A stretch of DNA of 64,000 nt from Blastococcus sp. CT_GayMR16 (GCF_004570875.1 NZ_SPQK01000020.1:1-64000); one strand, 5' to 3'. Positions 8,571-17,805 are shown, numbered from the stretch's first letter. Numbers and translations: made by a program. The notes: generated by a model from the sequence alone, not told the origin.

Positions 8571-11201
8571 ATGACGAACGGTGTCGAGGTGAAGGATTCA
8601 CGCGTGTCCCGCCTGGGCGTTCCCCAGCGGATCATGCTGCTCACGGCCTCTGTGGCTGCGATTGCGGTGGCGCTGTTCGTCATCGTCGTCCGCACGCTGC
8701 CCGGAGCCCCCACGGCTCTGACCCTGCCGTGGGTGCTCTGGGCCGCCGCCTTCACGATCAGTGAGGCGCTGGTCGTGCACGTCCAGTGGCAGCGCGAGGC
8801 GCACACGTTCTCCATGGGCGACCTCGTCCTGGGGGCCGGCCTGCTCCTCGCCACGCCGCGCGAGCTGGTGATCGCCCAGGTGCTCGGCTTCGCCGTCACC
8901 CTGGTCGTCCAGCGCCGGCAGCGCGGCATCAAGCTGGCGTTCAACGTGGCCATCTCGGCCCTCGGCGGATCGCTCGCCACGATCGTCTTCGCGCTGCTCT
9001 CCGGCCCTCTCGGGTTGTGGGACTGGCTGGCGGCGCTGTTCGCCGTCCTGGTCATCACCGTGACCGCCGACCTCTGCATCTTCGCCGTCATCAGCCTGTC
9101 CGAGGGGCGTGCCCACCTGGCGCCCCTGCTGGAGATGCTGGCGCTGTCCCTGCCCTTCACGCTCGGCTCGGCCGCGGTGGGCCTCGTGCTCGCCCGGTCG
9201 GCCGTCAGCGACCCCGCGGCGCTGGCCCTGCTCGCGCTGCCCACCTTCCTCATCGTCGCGGCCTACCGCGCCTACACCGGTGCCCGCGAGCAGCGGGAGA
9301 ACCTGCGCCTGCTGCACGAGGTGACCTCGCTGCTGCACTCCAACGGCGACAGCCAGGAGGCGCTCGGCGACTTCCTCGACTCGGTGCGTTCGGCGTTCCG
9401 CGCCGACATGGCCGAGCTCGTGCTGCTCGGCCCCGCCGGCCGCGAGGGTGCGACCGTCAGCCGCAGCCGCGAGGGCACCGAGCCCGTCGTCATGGCTCCC
9501 CTCGACGACCCCGAGGACCACCACCGCCTGCTCCGCCTGGCCACCGCGTCGGGTGCGCTCACCACGCGCACCGGCACCGGCCGGGGCCAGCACCTGGACG
9601 GCTACGCGGCCGGCCGTGGGCTCAAGGACGCCATGGCGGCGGCCCTGCGCACCGACGACCGCGTGCACGGGCTGCTGCTCGTCGGCGGCCGCCTCGGTGA
9701 CGTGAGCACCTTCAGCACGAGCGACCTCGCCCTCCTGGACACGTTCGCCCGCCACGTGGCGACGTCGCTGGAGCGCGGTCGCCTCGAGGAGAACCTGCGC
9801 CAGGTCACCGACCTCAAGGAGCAGCTGCGGCACCAGGCGCTGCACGACCCGCTGACCGGGCTGCCCAACCGCACCCTGTTCCTAGACCGGGTGCGCCACG
9901 CCGTCGACACCGCCGGCCGCACCCGCGTCTGGCCGGCCGTGGTCTACCTGGACCTCGACGGGTTCAAGCCGGTCAACGACACCTTCGGCCACGAGGCCGG
10001 CGACGTCCTGCTGCGCACGGTCGCCGACCGTCTCCGCGGGTGCCTGCGCCCCGCCGACACCGCCGCCCGTCTCGGTGGTGACGAGTTCGTGGTGCTGCTG
10101 AACGGTCCCATCGACCGCTTCGGCGTCGACCGCGTGATCGAGCGCATCCGCACCCAGCTCGACGTGCCGGTGCTGCTCGGCGAGGGCGTCGTCACCACCG
10201 TCGGCGCCAGCATCGGGGTCGCCATCGGCGACCTCGACATCCCGGACGCCGACACCCTCGTCCGCAACGCCGACATCGCGATGTACACCGCCAAGCGCTC
10301 GCTCGGCAACGACTACGTGATCTACGAGCCGGGCATGGGCGACACGACCGTCACCCGCAAGGACTCCGCCGCCGAGCTGGCCGCGGCCATCCGCAACGGT
10401 GAGATGCGCACCGTCTACCAGCCGCTGATCGACATGCGCACCGGCCGGCCGATCGGGGCCGAGGCGCTCGTCCGCTGGCAGCACCCGGTCGACGGGCTGC
10501 GCTCGCCCGACCAGTTCATCGGCCTCGCCGAGGACAGCGGCCTGATCACCGAGATCGGTGCCGTGGTGCTCAACGACGCGTGCCACCAGGCCGCGCGCTG
10601 GGTCGCGGAGTCCCCGGACCACACCGACCTGCTGGTGACGGTGAACCTGTCCGCGCGTCAGGTCGGCGACGAGAAGATCGTCGAGCAGGTCAGTGCGGCG
10701 CTCGCGTCCTCGGGCCTGGACCCGCACCGGCTGGTCCTCGAGATCACCGAGACCGTCCTGATGCACGACCGCGACGCGGCTGCCGCCACGCTGTGGCTGC
10801 TCAAGGGCCTCGGCGTCCGGATCGCGATCGACGACTTCGGCACCGGCTACTCGTCGCTGGCCTACCTGCGCCGCTTCCCGATCGACATGCTCAAGGTCGC
10901 CCGCGAGTTCGTCGACGGTCTCGGCCGCGACGCCCACGACGACGTCATCACCCACGCGATCGTGGAGCTGGCCAACACCCTGGGCCTGCTCACCGTCGCC
11001 GAGGGCATCGAGACGGCGCAGCAGTCGGAGACGCTGGCCGCGCTGGGCTGCGACATCGCCCAGGGCTACCTGTTCTCGCGTCCGATCGAGGCCGAGGCGG
11101 TCAGCCTGGTCATGGCGGCGGCGACGTGGCCGGACATGCCCCAGTCCGAGGCCGCGGCCGCCATCGAGGCGGGCCCGGCGGAGCTGGCCTCGGCCAGCTG
11201 A
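8571..11201 (+). CDS. membrane GGDEF-EAL c-di-GMP turnover protein
   Basis: 876 residues. ATG 8571 is chosen because AAGGAGGTG (8556-8564) overlaps the protease stop and would overlap a start at 8562. Several hydrophobic segments span about 20-235 (a MASE-like sensor region), followed by a GAF-like domain (about 240-400), a GGDEF domain (about 415-575) with intact GGDEF near 502, and an EAL domain (about 600-850) with EALVRW near 629 and DDFGTGYSSL near 752. Both catalytic motifs are intact, so either synthesis or breakdown of c-di-GMP is possible. Coupling to the protease is by an SD that contains its stop codon. Confidence 0.93.
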   Translation: MTNGVEVKDSRVSRLGVPQRIMLLTASVAAIAVALFVIVVRTLPGAPTALTLPWVLWAAAFTISEALVVHVQWQREAHTFSMGDLVLGAGLLLATPRELVIAQVLGFAVTLVVQRRQRGIKLAFNVAISALGGSLATIVFALLSGPLGLWDWLAALFAVLVITVTADLCIFAVISLSEGRAHLAPLLEMLALSLPFTLGSAAVGLVLARSAVSDPAALALLALPTFLIVAAYRAYTGAREQRENLRLLHEVTSLLHSNGDSQEALGDFLDSVRSAFRADMAELVLLGPAGREGATVSRSREGTEPVVMAPLDDPEDHHRLLRLATASGALTTRTGTGRGQHLDGYAAGRGLKDAMAAALRTDDRVHGLLLVGGRLGDVSTFSTSDLALLDTFARHVATSLERGRLEENLRQVTDLKEQLRHQALHDPLTGLPNRTLFLDRVRHAVDTAGRTRVWPAVVYLDLDGFKPVNDTFGHEAGDVLLRTVADRLRGCLRPADTAARLGGDEFVVLLNGPIDRFGVDRVIERIRTQLDVPVLLGEGVVTTVGASIGVAIGDLDIPDADTLVRNADIAMYTAKRSLGNDYVIYEPGMGDTTVTRKDSAAELAAAIRNGEMRTVYQPLIDMRTGRPIGAEALVRWQHPVDGLRSPDQFIGLAEDSGLITEIGAVVLNDACHQAARWVAESPDHTDLLVTVNLSARQVGDEKIVEQVSAALASSGLDPHRLVLEITETVLMHDRDAAAATLWLLKGLGVRIAIDDFGTGYSSLAYLRRFPIDMLKVAREFVDGLGRDAHDDVITHAIVELANTLGLLTVAEGIETAQQSETLAALGCDIAQGYLFSRPIEAEAVSLVMAAATWPDMPQSEAAAAIEAGPAELASAS

Positions 11202-11208
11202 GCAGCGA

Positions 11209-11739
11209 TCAGGCCGCAGGGGCCAGCCCCGCGGCCTCGATCAGCTGCGCCTGCTCCCGGCACCACGGGGACCAGGCGTCGTCGCCCTCGGCCTCCTGCC
11301 GCTGGCGGAACGCGGCCCAGTCCAGCAGCTCCCACTCCCCCACCTCGGTGGCCTCCGGCGTAGGCGAGCCGCTGAACCGGCCGAGGTAGACGGGGCAGAT
11401 CTCGTTCTCCACGACGCCGCGGAACTCAGCGCGGTAGCGGTAGCCGGGCAGCGCCGGACGGACGTCGGCCACCTCCAGGCCCAGCTCGAACCGGGCGCGC
11501 CGCGCGATGGCGGCGGCGTCGTCCTCACCCGGGCCCGGGTGGCCGCACACGGTGTTGGTCCACATGCCGGGGAACGTCTGCTTCCCCTGCGCCCGGCGGG
11601 TGACCAGCAGCCGGCCCGCGTCGTCGAAGAGGTACGCCGAGAACGCGCGGTGCAGCGGCGTCTCCCCGTGGTGCACGAGCGGCTTCGGCATCGCGCCGAT
11701 GGCCTCGCCGTTCTCGTCCACGAGAACGATGAGCTCCAT
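11209..11739 (-). CDS. idi: isopentenyl-diphosphate delta-isomerase, type I
   Basis: 176 residues, Nudix fold. It interconverts IPP and DMAPP for isoprenoid, quinone and carotenoid synthesis. The motif WTNTVCGHP holds the active-site Cys and metal His, followed by the Nudix-like helix AAAIARRARFELGLEV; the YRYRAEF and ENEICPVY segments are typical. The start at 11739 (MELIVLVDENGEAIG) matches family N-termini and has GGAGG 11 bases upstream. An in-frame extension to 11847 reads low-complexity sequence and is rejected. It converges with the GGDEF-EAL gene. Confidence 0.92.
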   Translation of the reverse strand: MELIVLVDENGEAIGAMPKPLVHHGETPLHRAFSAYLFDDAGRLLVTRRAQGKQTFPGMWTNTVCGHPGPGEDDAAAIARRARFELGLEVADVRPALPGYRYRAEFRGVVENEICPVYLGRFSGSPTPEATEVGEWELLDWAAFRQRQEAEGDDAWSPWCREQAQLIEAAGLAPAA

Positions 11740-11873
11740 GACACTGTCGTCCTCCGGACGACCCCGCGGCCACGTGCCGTCCCCCGGCGCTGCTGAGCCC
11801 TGCCGCCGTTCCTCGCGGGAGCCTCCGGCCCCCACTCGTCGCGACACCTCGTCCCCCAGTTCCGTTGTCGGCC

Positions 11874-12950
11874 CTACTGGTCGTAGTCCACGGTAACTGC
11901 GTCAGTTGTAGGGAGGGACTGGCAGGTGAGGACGTAGCCGGCCGCGACCTCTTCGGCCTCGAGGGCGTAGTTGCGCCGCATCGTCACCTCGCCCTCGGTC
12001 ACCTTCGCCCGGCAGGTGCCGCACACCCCGCCCTTGCACGCGAACGGCAGGTCCCCGCGGACCTTCTGCGCGGCGTCGAGCACCGGCACGTCCCGGGGCA
12101 GGGTCAGCGGGGTGGCCCGGCCGTCCAGGACGACGGTCACCTCGCTGCTCGGCCCCGTCACCGTGGCCGCGTCGCCGCGCGCCGGCTCCGGCGGGACGTC
12201 GTCGACGTAGAACAGCTCCTGGTGCACCCGCTCACGCGGCACCCCGAGCTCGGCCAGGAGTTCCTGCGCGTCGGTGACCATCCCGTGCGGACCGCACAGC
12301 CACCAGTGGTCGACGCTCCCGGCGTCCAGGAACGCGTCGAGCAGGGTGCGCAGCCGCTGTCCGTCGAGCCGGCCACTGGTCAGCTCGGCGTCGCGCGCCT
12401 CGCGGGAGAGCACGTGCACGAGTTGCAGCCGCGGCCCGTGGCGGTCCTTCAGGTCGGCCAGCTCGTCGGCGAACATGACGGTGTTGGTCCTGCGGTTGCC
12501 GTAGAACATGGTCACGGTCGACTCGCCGTCCTGCAGCGCCGTCGCCGCGAGCGACAGCGCGGGGGTGATCCCGGAACCGGCGACGACGAACACGTGCTCG
12601 CCCGGCGCGGTGAGGTCGGCGGTGAAGCGCCCCTTCGGCGTCAGCACCTCGATCTCGTCACCGGGGCGCACCTGGTGGACCAGCCACGAGGAGAACAGCC
12701 CGCCGGGCACCTCGCGCACGCCGATCCGCAGCGAGGCCCCGGCGGGCGCGCAGATCGAGTAGTCGCGACGCTCATCGCGGCCGTCGTCCGTGCGGCGCAG
12801 GGTGATCGACTGCCCCGGCCGGAACGCGTAGTCGGCCGCGAACTCCGGCGGGACGTCGAACGTGACCGCCGCCGCGTCGTCGGTCAGCTGGTCCACCCGC
12901 GCCACGCGCAACGGGCGGAACGTCGCGCGCCGTGGGATCACCGCAGTCAC
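11874..12950 (-). CDS. paaE: phenylacetyl-CoA epoxidase reductase subunit PaaE
   Basis: 358 residues from GTG 12950. It passes electrons from NADPH to the PaaABC oxygenase. The order is an FAD-binding domain (RRDYSICAP near 85), an NAD(P)-binding domain (VFVVAGSGITPALSLA near 135) and a C-terminal plant-type [2Fe-2S] ferredoxin domain with CKGGVCGTCRAKV and LTCQSLP. Its start shares one base with the paaD stop (TAGTG), and GAAGGAG of the paaD end serves as ribosome-binding site. Last gene of the paaABCDE operon. Confidence 0.95.
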   Translation of the reverse strand: MTAVIPRRATFRPLRVARVDQLTDDAAAVTFDVPPEFAADYAFRPGQSITLRRTDDGRDERRDYSICAPAGASLRIGVREVPGGLFSSWLVHQVRPGDEIEVLTPKGRFTADLTAPGEHVFVVAGSGITPALSLAATALQDGESTVTMFYGNRRTNTVMFADELADLKDRHGPRLQLVHVLSREARDAELTSGRLDGQRLRTLLDAFLDAGSVDHWWLCGPHGMVTDAQELLAELGVPRERVHQELFYVDDVPPEPARGDAATVTGPSSEVTVVLDGRATPLTLPRDVPVLDAAQKVRGDLPFACKGGVCGTCRAKVTEGEVTMRRNYALEAEEVAAGYVLTCQSLPTTDAVTVDYDQ

Positions 12951-13462
12951 TAGATCTCCTTCACGTGCTCGAACGGCTCCTGGCAGCTCCGGCACCGGCG
13001 CAGCGCCTTGCATGCCGTCGCGCTGAATTCGCTGAGCTCCTCGGTGTCGGCGGACCCGCACAGCGGGCAGGACGCCGTCCGGTGCGTCGTCCCCAGCTGC
13101 AGCGGAACCGGGCCCTCGGATCGGACCGGCGCTAGACCGGGCGGCGCGATCCCGGCCTCGAGGAGCTTGCGGCGACCCTCTGGAGTGATCCAGTCGGTGC
13201 TCCACGCGGGCGTGAGCACCGTGCGGACGTCGACGTCGGCGAAGCCCGCCTCGTGCAGCGCGTGCACCAGATCCGCCCGCATGACCCCCATCGCCGGGCA
13301 GCCGGTGTAGGTGGGGGTGATCTCGACGACGACGGAGCCGTCGCGCTCGATCCGCACGTCGCGGAGGACCCCCAGGTCGGACAGGGAGATCATCGGGAGC
13401 TCCGGGTCGGTCACCGACTCAGCGACGACGCGGGGGTCGGCCGTGCTGGTCATCATGCTCAC
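12950..13462 (-). CDS. paaD: phenylacetate degradation protein PaaD
   Basis: 170 residues. The N-terminal half is a MIP18/DUF59-type domain (VTDPELPMISLSDLGVL, YTGCPAM). The C-terminal half has a four-Cys cluster, CPLCG then CKALRRCRSC. PaaD is needed for maturation of the epoxidase complex, probably in iron-sulfur delivery. GTG 13462 overlaps the paaC stop (GTGA), the same arrangement as elsewhere in this operon. ATG 13456 or 13453 are possible alternatives. Confidence 0.93.
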   Translation of the reverse strand: MSMMTSTADPRVVAESVTDPELPMISLSDLGVLRDVRIERDGSVVVEITPTYTGCPAMGVMRADLVHALHEAGFADVDVRTVLTPAWSTDWITPEGRRKLLEAGIAPPGLAPVRSEGPVPLQLGTTHRTASCPLCGSADTEELSEFSATACKALRRCRSCQEPFEHVKEI

Positions 13463-14370
13463 CAGGTCGCCTGCGGGTGGGTCCGGGCCAGGCCCTGCAG
13501 CTCCTCGAGCAGCGCCGGCAACTCCGGGCCGTGTCGTCCGAGCCGGCCGCCCGGCGCGGCGTCCGCCGGCCAGGCGGGCAGCCGCAGCGTCGCCCGCGTG
13601 AGCACCTCGTCGAGCACCGACCGCACCTCGTCGCGGACGCTCGCAGGGTCGACGGCGACGCCCGCCGCGGTCAGCCGGGCCTCGACCTCGGTCGCGGTGA
13701 ACAGGTCGGCCAGCAGCGGCCAGACCGCATCGACGCCGGCCTGGGCTCGCTGGTGCGACTCCGCCGTCCCGTCGCCCAGCCGCAGCAGCCAGCGCCCCGC
13801 ATGGTCGCGGTGATAGGCGAGTTCGTTGACGCCCTTCGCGGCGATCGCCGCGAGCACCGGGTCCCGGGAGGCGCGCAGCCGGGCGAACAGCGCCAGCCGC
13901 CAGGTGGCGGCGACCAGCAGCCGGGCGATCGTCTGCGCGAAGTCGCCGTTGGGGGCCACCACGAGCGCGGTAGAGCGGAACTCGTCGACGTCCCGGAAGT
14001 AGGCCAGCGCGTCCTCGTCGGGGATGGTGTCGCCGGCCAGCGTCCGCGAACGGCCCAGCACACCCACCGAGCCGGCGCGAGCCAGCAGCAGCCGGGCCTG
14101 GCCGAGCAGGTCCAGCGCGATGTTGGCCAGCGCCACCTCCTCCTCGAGCTCCGGGGCGTTGGTCACCCACTGGGTGAGCCGCTGGGCGAGCACGAGGGCG
14201 TCGTCGCCGAGCATCAGGCAGTAGGCGCCCAGGTCGGCAGGGTCGACGCCGTCGGGGACGGTCGTGTCGACGCCGGCCAGCGGATCGTCGAACCCGGTAC
14301 CGAACGCCCAGTGCCCCTCACCGCCGTGCGCCTGGTCGAGAGCGTCGTAGACCGTTTCCTCATGCGCCAT
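13459..14370 (-). CDS. paaC: phenylacetyl-CoA epoxidase structural subunit PaaC
   Basis: 303 residues. PaaC is a ferritin-like partner that has lost the di-iron site and stabilises PaaA. Family segments include LMLGDDALVLAQRLTQW, LANIALDLLGQAR, and KGVNELAYHRDHAGRWLLRLGDGT. The start at 14370 (MAHEETVYDAL) has GAGAGGG 5 bases upstream. The frame is open further, to 14472, but that would read through the repeat lying between paaB and paaC. This is the one junction in the operon that does not overlap; a copy of the dispersed repeat fills the 98-base gap. Confidence 0.94.
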   Translation of the reverse strand: MAHEETVYDALDQAHGGEGHWAFGTGFDDPLAGVDTTVPDGVDPADLGAYCLMLGDDALVLAQRLTQWVTNAPELEEEVALANIALDLLGQARLLLARAGSVGVLGRSRTLAGDTIPDEDALAYFRDVDEFRSTALVVAPNGDFAQTIARLLVAATWRLALFARLRASRDPVLAAIAAKGVNELAYHRDHAGRWLLRLGDGTAESHQRAQAGVDAVWPLLADLFTATEVEARLTAAGVAVDPASVRDEVRSVLDEVLTRATLRLPAWPADAAPGGRLGRHGPELPALLEELQGLARTHPQATW

Positions 14371-14408
14371 GCGAACCCTCTCTTCCGGGCACGGAGTGCT
14401 CGGCCATC

Positions 14409-14471
14409 GGCCTTCTCTCAGGGGCCCGCCCGCCGAGGAACGAGGCGGGTGGGGGGAGAGGAGGTCCTTCA
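14409..14471 (-). repeat. dispersed hairpin repeat, copy A (paaB-paaC gap)
   Basis: On the minus strand it starts at the paaB stop (TGA-AGGACC), continues CTCCTCTCCCCCCACC, then an imperfect CCGCCTCG/CGAGGCGG-like centre, GGGCGGGCCCCTGAGAG and AAGGCC. The outer arms (AGGACCTCCTCTC and GAGAGAAGGCC) can pair. It matches copies B to E in order of motifs: AAGGACC, a C-run, a central CTCG palindrome, GGGCCCCT, GGCCG. It may weaken transcription into paaCDE. Confidence 0.75.
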
Positions 14472-14834
14472 CATGTGGGGGACGGTGTCCGGGATCTCGT
14501 AGAACGTCGGGTGCCGGTAGACCTTGTCGCCGTTGGGGGCGAACATCGGGTCCTTCTCGTCGGGGCTGGAGGCGCTGATGTGCTCGGCCTTCACCACCCA
14601 GATGCTCACGCCCTCGTTGCGCCGGGTGTAGACGTCGCGGGCGGCGTGCACCGCCATCTCGTCGTCGGGCGCGTGCAGGGAGCCGACGTGCACGTGGTTG
14701 AGCCCCCGCTTGCCGCGGACGAACACCTCGTAGAGCGGCCAGTCGCGGCGGCCCCGTCCAGGGGCCCGCCCCGAGCTTGCGAGGGGTGGGGAGGACGGGG
14801 TGTTTTTGCCGCCCTCCGCTGTCATGTCGCTCAC
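14469..14834 (-). CDS. paaB: phenylacetyl-CoA epoxidase subunit PaaB with repeat-derived N-terminus
   Basis: 121 residues. PaaB bridges PaaAC units in the ring-1,2-epoxidase. From [20 protein letters not shown] to [11 protein letters not shown] the protein is standard (about 95 residues). Before that lie about 27 extra residues: VSDMTAEGG followed by a Ser/Pro/Arg/Gly-rich stretch encoded by repeat copy B (14750-14807). GTG 14834 overlaps the paaA stop (GTGA) and has GGAGAA 7 bases upstream, so translation does run through the repeat. The extension should be a flexible tail. Confidence 0.93.
   Translation of the reverse strand: MSDMTAEGGKNTPSSPPLASSGRAPGRGRRDWPLYEVFVRGKRGLNHVHVGSLHAPDDEMAVHAARDVYTRRNEGVSIWVVKAEHISASSPDEKDPMFAPNGDKVYRHPTFYEIPDTVPHM
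14750..14807 (-). repeat. dispersed hairpin repeat, copy B (inside paaB)
   Basis: Minus strand: an A-run and ACACCCCGTCC, CCCCACCCCTCG, CAAG, CTCGGGGCGGGCCCC, TGGACGGGGCCGC. The arms CCCCGTCC and GGACGGGG pair exactly, and the inner CCCCTCG...CGGGG pairs too. Same architecture as copies A, C, D and E. It is in frame within the 5' end of paaB. Confidence 0.8.
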
Positions 14835-15781
14835 GGCTGCTTCTCCGCGTAGGCGGTCGCCGCCTCGGTGACCCACGCGTTGTCGTCGCGGGCGGCGCGC
14901 CGGCGGGCGATCCGCTCGTCGTTGCACGGGCCCTCTCCGGCGATCACCCGCTTGAACTCCGCCCAGTCGATCGCGCCGAAGCGGTAGTGCCCGCTCTCCG
15001 GGTCCAGGGTGAGCTCCGGGTCGGGCAGCGTGACGCCGAGGAACTCCGCCTGCGGCACCGACATGTCCACGAACCGCTGCCGCAGTTCGTCGTTGGTGTG
15101 CCGCTTGACGCCCCACTTCATCGACTGGGCCGTGTTCGGGCTGTCGTCGTCCGGTGGGCCGAACATCATCAGCGACGGCCACCACCACCGGTCGACGGCG
15201 TCCTGCACCATCGCGCGCTGCTCGGGGGTGCCGCCCATCATCGTCATGAGGAGCTCGTAGCCCTGCCGCTGGTGGAAGGACTCCTCCTTGCAGACGCGGA
15301 TCATCGCCCGCGCGTACGGGCCATAGGAGCTGCGGCACAACGGCACCTGGTTGCAGATCGCCGCGCCGTCGACCAGCCAGCCGATGACGCCGACGTCGGC
15401 GTAGGTGAGCGTCGGGTAGTTGAAGATCGAGCTGTACTTCTGCCGGCGCTCGATGAGCTTGTCGGTGAGATCGGCCCGGTCGGCGGCGAGCGTCTCCGCG
15501 GCGGAGTACAGGTACATGCCGTGGCCGGCCTCGTCCTGGACCTTGGCCAGCAGGATCGCCTTGCGCCGAAGGCTGGGGGCTGCCAGCAACCAGTCGCCCT
15601 CGGGCTGCATCCCGATGATCTCGGAGTGCGCGTGCTGGGCGATCTGCCGGATCAGGCCGTTGCGGTAGCCCTCGGGCATCCAGTCCCGGGGCTCGATGCG
15701 GTGGCCGGCCGCGATCGTCGCGTCGAAGTACGCCTCGAGAGTCGCGTCGTCGAGAAGGCTGTCCCGCGTCGGGGCGCTCAT
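14831..15781 (-). CDS. paaA: phenylacetyl-CoA epoxidase catalytic subunit PaaA
   Basis: 316 residues, the di-iron catalytic subunit that epoxidises the aromatic ring of phenylacetyl-CoA. Ferritin-like helices carry the metal ligands, visible as [13 protein letters not shown] and [15 protein letters not shown] (E-x2-H pairs). ATG 15781 has GGGAG 6 bases upstream. It is the first gene of paaABCDE and divergent from paaK. The intergenic region carries the TetR-type operator. Confidence 0.96.
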   Translation of the reverse strand: MSAPTRDSLLDDATLEAYFDATIAAGHRIEPRDWMPEGYRNGLIRQIAQHAHSEIIGMQPEGDWLLAAPSLRRKAILLAKVQDEAGHGMYLYSAAETLAADRADLTDKLIERRQKYSSIFNYPTLTYADVGVIGWLVDGAAICNQVPLCRSSYGPYARAMIRVCKEESFHQRQGYELLMTMMGGTPEQRAMVQDAVDRWWWPSLMMFGPPDDDSPNTAQSMKWGVKRHTNDELRQRFVDMSVPQAEFLGVTLPDPELTLDPESGHYRFGAIDWAEFKRVIAGEGPCNDERIARRRAARDDNAWVTEAATAYAEKQP

Positions 15782-15803
15782 CGCATCTCCCTCAGAGCAT
15801 TTA

Positions 15804-15819
15804 CTGACCGATCGGTCAG
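15804..15819. promoter_or_regulatory. palindromic operator between paaA and paaK
   Basis: CTGACCGATCGGTCAG is a perfect 16-base palindrome in the 103-base divergent region, of the form bound by TetR regulators of phenylacetate and fatty-acid genes. It lies 23 bases upstream of paaA and 66 bases upstream of paaK, so a bound repressor could silence both. The TetR protein encoded at 17209 is the obvious ligand; the inducer is probably phenylacetyl-CoA by family precedent. Confidence 0.75.
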
Positions 15820-15884
15820 GAATAGTGTGGCCCACGACACCGCGGCAGCACAAGGTCGGCACGACGCGACCCGGAGGGACGGCG

Positions 15885-17216
15885 ATGACGACGGAGAGCA
15901 CCGCACGGCCGGGGCTCGCCCCGGACCCCGGGACGCTGGACCCGGCGGAGCGGATGGGCCTCGACGAGCTGCGCGCGGCCCAGCTGACCCGGCTGCAGTG
16001 GACACTCCGGCACGCCTACGACAACGTGCCGCACTACCGGCAGGCCTTCGACGCCGCCGGCGTCCACCCCGACGACTGCCGGGAGCTGGCCGACCTCGCG
16101 AAGTTCCCGACGACCGGCAAGGCGGACCTGCGGGAGAACTACCCCTTCGGCATGTTCGCCGTCCCCCAGGACCGGATCCGCCGGGTGCACGCCTCCTCCG
16201 GCACGACCGGGCGGCCGACCGTCGTCGGCTACACCGAGGGCGATCTGGACACCTGGGCCACGGTCGTGGCCCGGTCGATCCGGGCCGCGGGTGGCCGTCC
16301 GGGCGACGCGGTGCACGTCGCCTACGGGTACGGGCTGTTCACCGGCGGGCTCGGCGCCCACTACGGCGCGGAGAAGCTCGGCTGCACCGTCATCCCCATC
16401 TCCGGTGGCATGACCCCGCGCCAGGCGCAGCTGATCACCGACTTCCGGCCCCGGGTGATCATGGTGACGCCGTCCTACATGCTCGCCGTGATCGACGAGC
16501 TGGAGAAGCAGGGCGTCGACCCGCGGTCGACGTCGCTGGAGATCGGCATCTTCGGCGCCGAACCGTGGACCGACCAGATGCGCCAGGAGATCGAGGCGCG
16601 CCTCGGCATCGACGCGGTCGACATCTACGGGCTGTCGGAGGTCATGGGGCCGGGCGTGGCCCAGGAGTGCGTCGAGACCAAGGACGGCCTGCACATCTGG
16701 GAGGACCACTTCTACCCGGAGGTCGTCGACCCGCTGACCGGCGAGGTGCTGCCGGACGGCGAGCGGGGCGAACTGCTGTTCACCACGCTGACCAAGGAGG
16801 GCATGCCGGTCATCAGGTACCGCACCCGCGACCTGACCCGACTGCTCCCCGGCACCGCACGCCCGGGGATGCGCCGCATGGAGAAGGTCACCGGCCGCAC
16901 CGACGACATGATCATCCTGCGCGGGGTGAACCTGTTCCCGACGCAGGTCGAGGAGGTCGTCCTGCGGACGCCGGGGCTGTCGCCGCACTTTCGCCTGGTA
17001 CTGACCACCCGCGGCCGGCTCGACCACCTCACCGTCGAGGTGGAGGCACGCACCGACTGCGCCGACGACCGCCGGAGCAACGCGGCCGAGGAGGTGTCGG
17101 CCGCGGTCAAGGAGACCGTCGGGGTGAGCGTGGACGTCGTCGTCGTCGACCCCGAGACGCTGCCCCGCTCGGTGGGCAAGCTGCAGCGGCTGCTGGACCA
17201 GCGCGCCCGTGACTGA
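15885..17216 (+). CDS. paaK: phenylacetate-CoA ligase
   Basis: 443 residues, ANL superfamily adenylating enzyme that converts phenylacetate, ATP and CoA to phenylacetyl-CoA, the first step of the pathway. The AMP-binding motif is [15 protein letters not shown]; other family segments are [21 protein letters not shown] and [17 protein letters not shown], and the C-terminal lysine region [11 protein letters not shown] is present. ATG 15885 follows GGAGGG by 6 bases; the frame is open upstream only through the operator. It overlaps the TetR gene by 8 bases. Confidence 0.96.
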   Translation: MTTESTARPGLAPDPGTLDPAERMGLDELRAAQLTRLQWTLRHAYDNVPHYRQAFDAAGVHPDDCRELADLAKFPTTGKADLRENYPFGMFAVPQDRIRRVHASSGTTGRPTVVGYTEGDLDTWATVVARSIRAAGGRPGDAVHVAYGYGLFTGGLGAHYGAEKLGCTVIPISGGMTPRQAQLITDFRPRVIMVTPSYMLAVIDELEKQGVDPRSTSLEIGIFGAEPWTDQMRQEIEARLGIDAVDIYGLSEVMGPGVAQECVETKDGLHIWEDHFYPEVVDPLTGEVLPDGERGELLFTTLTKEGMPVIRYRTRDLTRLLPGTARPGMRRMEKVTGRTDDMIILRGVNLFPTQVEEVVLRTPGLSPHFRLVLTTRGRLDHLTVEVEARTDCADDRRSNAAEEVSAAVKETVGVSVDVVVVDPETLPRSVGKLQRLLDQRARD

Positions 17217-17805
17217 GCAGGCGGTCCGCCGCGGCCGCCCGGGCCACTCGCTGGAGTCGCTGCTCGCCGTCGCCGTCGCCGTGTTCAACGAGCGCGGGTA
17301 CGAGGCGACGAGCATGGACGAGCTCGCCCTGCGGGCCGGGATCACCAAGTCGGCGATCTACCACCACGTGCCCGGCAAGGAGGAGCTGCTCCGGCTGGCC
17401 GTGGACCGGGCCCTCGACGGGCTGTTCTCGGTAACCCGGGAACCGGGCGCGACGACGGGCCCGGCGATCGACCGGCTGGAGCACGTCGTCCGCGGCTCGG
17501 TCCGGGTGCTGACCGCCGAGCTGCCATTCGTCACGCTGCTGCTCCGGGTGCGGGGCAACACCGACGTCGAGCGTGCCGCCGTGGCACGGCGGCGTGAGTT
17601 CGACCGTGTCGTCAGCGATCTGGTGCGGGCCGCCGAGCAGGAGGGCAGCGTGCGCCCCGACGTCGACCCGGCGGTGATCGGCCGGCTGCTGTTCGGCACC
17701 GTCAACTCCCTGACGGAGTGGTACCGCCCGGACGGGCCGCTGTCGTCCGACGACCTCGCGAACGCGCTGGTGGCGACCACGTTCGACGGCCTGCGGACCG
17801 GCTGA
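17209..17805 (+). CDS. paaR: TetR-family regulator of the phenylacetate genes
   Basis: 198 residues from GTG 17209, overlapping the paaK stop. The N-terminal helix-turn-helix (FNERGYEATSMDELALRAGITKSAIYHHVPGKEELL) is typical TetR, followed by a ligand-binding domain. Position at the end of the paaK transcript and the palindrome between paaA and paaK indicate autoregulated repression relieved by a pathway intermediate. The name paaR is by function and context. Confidence 0.88.
   Translation: MTEQAVRRGRPGHSLESLLAVAVAVFNERGYEATSMDELALRAGITKSAIYHHVPGKEELLRLAVDRALDGLFSVTREPGATTGPAIDRLEHVVRGSVRVLTAELPFVTLLLRVRGNTDVERAAVARRREFDRVVSDLVRAAEQEGSVRPDVDPAVIGRLLFGTVNSLTEWYRPDGPLSSDDLANALVATTFDGLRTG

Noticed and set aside
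6728-9253. An 841-codon minus-strand open frame
   Set aside because: Antisense to the subtilase and GGDEF-EAL genes; no domain is seen in its translation.
11740-11847. Longer idi reading frame starting at 11847
   Set aside because: The extra 36 residues are low-complexity and not part of the family; ATG 11739 has a ribosome-binding site.
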